64,000 bases of DNA from Azospirillum sp. TSH64 (GTDB taxonomy: Bacteria; Pseudomonadota; Alphaproteobacteria; Azospirillales; Azospirillaceae). Positions 62,818 through 64,000 of the stretch are shown here, piece by piece. Below the pieces are notes generated by a model. That model searched no databases and was not told the DNA's origin. It was given only the letters and a program-made list of their open reading frames with translations. A program made the translations under genes and the position numbers. The stretch covers positions 5,618,244-5,682,243 of the forward strand of contig NZ_LGQW01000015.1 of assembly GCF_003116035.1 (NCBI RefSeq), in the 5' to 3' direction. Each line of letters opens with the position of its first letter. Position 1 is the stretch's first letter.

Positions 62818-63660
62818 ATGCGCTTCACCGGTACCGACCGCTATGTCGCCACCGACGACTTGATGGTGGCGGTCAACGCCGCCATAACGCTGGAGCGGCC
62901 GCTTCTGGTGAAGGGCGAGCCGGGCACCGGCAAGACGGTGCTGGCGGTGGAGATCGCCCGCGCACTGAACAAGCCGCTGCTGTCCTGGCACGTCAAATCG
63001 ACGACCAAGGCGCAGCAGGGCCTCTACGAATACGACGCGGTCAGCCGCCTGCGCGACAGCCAGCTGGGCGAGGCGAAGGTTAATGAAATCGCCAACTACA
63101 TCGTCCGCGGCAAGCTGTGGGAAGCCTTCGAGGCGCCGGAGCCTCCGGTCCTGCTGATCGACGAGATCGACAAGGCCGACATCGAGTTCCCCAACGACCT
63201 GCTGCTGGAACTCGACCGCATGGAGTTCCACGTCTACGAGACCCGCCAGACGATCAAGGCGGCCAAGCGCCCCATCGTCATCGTCACCTCCAACAACGAG
63301 AAGGAGCTGCCGGACGCCTTCCTGCGCCGCTGCTTCTTCCACTATATCCGCTTCCCCGAGCGCGAGACGATGGAGCGCATCGTCGAGGTCCATTATCCCG
63401 GCCTGAAGGCGGCCCTGCTGCGCGAGGCGCTGAATCTCTTCTATGACCTGCGCGAGGTTCCGGGGCTGAAGAAAAAGCCTTCCACCTCGGAGCTGCTGGA
63501 CTGGATCAAGCTGCTGATGGTCGAGGATGTCGATCCGGAGACCCTGCGCGCCAAGGACGCCCGCACGCTGATCCCGCCGCTGTGCGGCGCACTGCTGAAG
63601 AACGAGCAGGACGTTCACACGCTGGAGCGGCTTGCATTCCTGGCGAAGCGAGGGCGCTGA
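62818..63660 (+). CDS. MoxR-family AAA+ ATPase
   Basis: A 280-aa ATPase. Walker A is GEPGTGKT at residues 33-40, Walker B is VLLIDEIDKAD with Asp115 and Glu116, and sensor 1 is in IVIVTSNNEKELPDAFLRRC with an Arg finger in the same segment. MoxR proteins act as chaperones that insert metals or activate partners, usually with a VWA-domain protein (CoxE-like) encoded next door. No VWA gene follows here. The CO-dehydrogenase-type gene coxG at 42396 is separate, so a link is only possible. Confidence 0.93.
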   Translation: MRFTGTDRYVATDDLMVAVNAAITLERPLLVKGEPGTGKTVLAVEIARALNKPLLSWHVKSTTKAQQGLYEYDAVSRLRDSQLGEAKVNEIANYIVRGKLWEAFEAPEPPVLLIDEIDKADIEFPNDLLLELDRMEFHVYETRQTIKAAKRPIVIVTSNNEKELPDAFLRRCFFHYIRFPERETMERIVEVHYPGLKAALLREALNLFYDLREVPGLKKKPSTSELLDWIKLLMVEDVDPETLRAKDARTLIPPLCGALLKNEQDVHTLERLAFLAKRGR

Positions 63661-63786
63661 CCGGGACCTTCGAAATTCGACTGCCCTTCCCGATCGCCGA
63701 CGCGCCGCAGGAAATGCCGGATCCCGTCGCCCTCAAGGAAGACTTCGGCCGCAAGTCAACGATCGAATCCCGCAATCCCTGGGACG

Positions 63787-63816
63787 ATGCCCTGCCCATT
63801 CCTTCGGGCAGGGCAT
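63787..63816. terminator. Intergenic hairpin between the MoxR gene and the last partial gene
   Basis: ATGCCCTGCCC (63787-63797) pairs perfectly with GGGCAGGGCAT (63806-63816). There is no T-tract in either direction, so termination strength is uncertain. The two genes converge here. Confidence 0.6.
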
Positions 63817-63828
63817 GTCGGGGATCCG

Positions 63829-64000
63829 TTACGGGCGGTTCGGGTACAGGCCGTTGGCGACGATGCAGACGGTTTGTCCGATCGCCGGCGACTGGGTGCT
63901 GACCTTCTGGGTCGCACCGGCTGCGGCGGGGGCGACCGTCACCGTGCCGCCGGTGATGCCGGTGTTGGGAACCGTGATGGAGCCGCTGGCCGTGCCCGCC
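63829..64000 (-). CDS. C-terminal fragment of a secreted or surface protein (cut by window edge)
   Basis: The minus-strand frame is open from the window edge and stops at 63829-63831, giving 56 residues that end in VCIVANGLYPNRP. The sequence (AGTASGSITVPNTGITGGTVTVAPAAAGATQK) is rich in Gly, Thr, Ala and Val with no charged stretch, as in repeat-containing extracellular proteins, and has one Cys near the end. The start and main body are outside the window. No family can be named. Confidence 0.6.
   Translation of the reverse strand, partial: AGTASGSITVPNTGITGGTVTVAPAAAGATQKVSTQSPAIGQTVCIVANGLYPNRP

Noticed and set aside
63582..63902. Plus-strand frame overlapping the end of the MoxR gene
   Set aside because: No ribosome site or family likeness; it overlaps the MoxR end and the convergent partial gene.

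Overview
The window is high-GC, densely packed chromosomal DNA of an alphaproteobacterium, most likely Azospirillum or a close relative in the Rhodospirillales. The call rests on the class II DAHP synthase, the class I cytochrome c with a CMACH heme site, the scpAB-tatABC neighbourhood, GTG starts and stop/start overlaps in operons, and a gene mix of soil-bacterium transporters with housekeeping genes. No database search was possible, so the genus is inference.

Layout: (1) 1-5285, a catabolic transport operon: two polyamine/opine-type ABC permeases, a three-gene opine or hydroxyproline oxidase-like set ([2Fe-2S] protein plus two FAD subunits) and a periplasmic binding protein, closed by a strong terminator. 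(2) 5299-13904, single genes: DAHP synthase, AmpG-like MFS permease, manganese catalase, a small secreted protein, glutathione reductase, FliL and a nicotinate phosphoribosyltransferase preceded by a 12-bp tandem repeat. (3) 14048-19603, a minus-strand nucleoside salvage operon: two BMP-type nucleoside ABC permeases, cdd, purine nucleoside phosphorylase, deoC, deoA. (4) 19783-27338: a 2Fe-2S ferredoxin, an EamA exporter, then a clear TPP riboswitch heading a branched-chain-amino-acid-type (Liv/HAAT) ABC operon with a fused permease-ATPase. (5) 27400-39933: divergent ClC protein, envelope proteins, OpgC-like protein, PRC-barrel protein, a ClpP paralog with Asn at the catalytic Asp position, a glycosyltransferase, an apparent amidohydrolase remnant, and an RND efflux pair behind a TetR-type palindrome. 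(6) 40082-46401: folate genes folB/folK, CoxG, cytochrome c, aminopeptidase N. (7) 46577-48122, a small AT-richer island beside tRNA-Ser(UGA): a broken ribbon-helix-helix gene and a 398-aa zinc-ribbon protein with a HEPN-like R-x4-H motif. (8) 48284-63660, housekeeping: xth, erpA-like, dgt, argS, SPOR protein, nagZ, site-2 protease, scpA, scpB, tatABC, alaS, cupin, MoxR ATPase. The end of a secreted-protein gene runs off the right edge.

The strongest leads are the TPP-riboswitch-controlled Liv-type transporter, which suggests thiamine or thiamine-precursor uptake by a family normally linked to amino acids, and the zinc-ribbon/HEPN-like gene in the tRNA-adjacent island, a candidate defence or toxin gene. 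Also of note are the degenerate ABC signature in the fused ATPase, a cysteine-bracketed secreted domain shared by two unlinked genes, and mutually exclusive hairpins upstream of alaS. No intact gene for a DNA-binding transcription regulator was recognised in the 64 kb.
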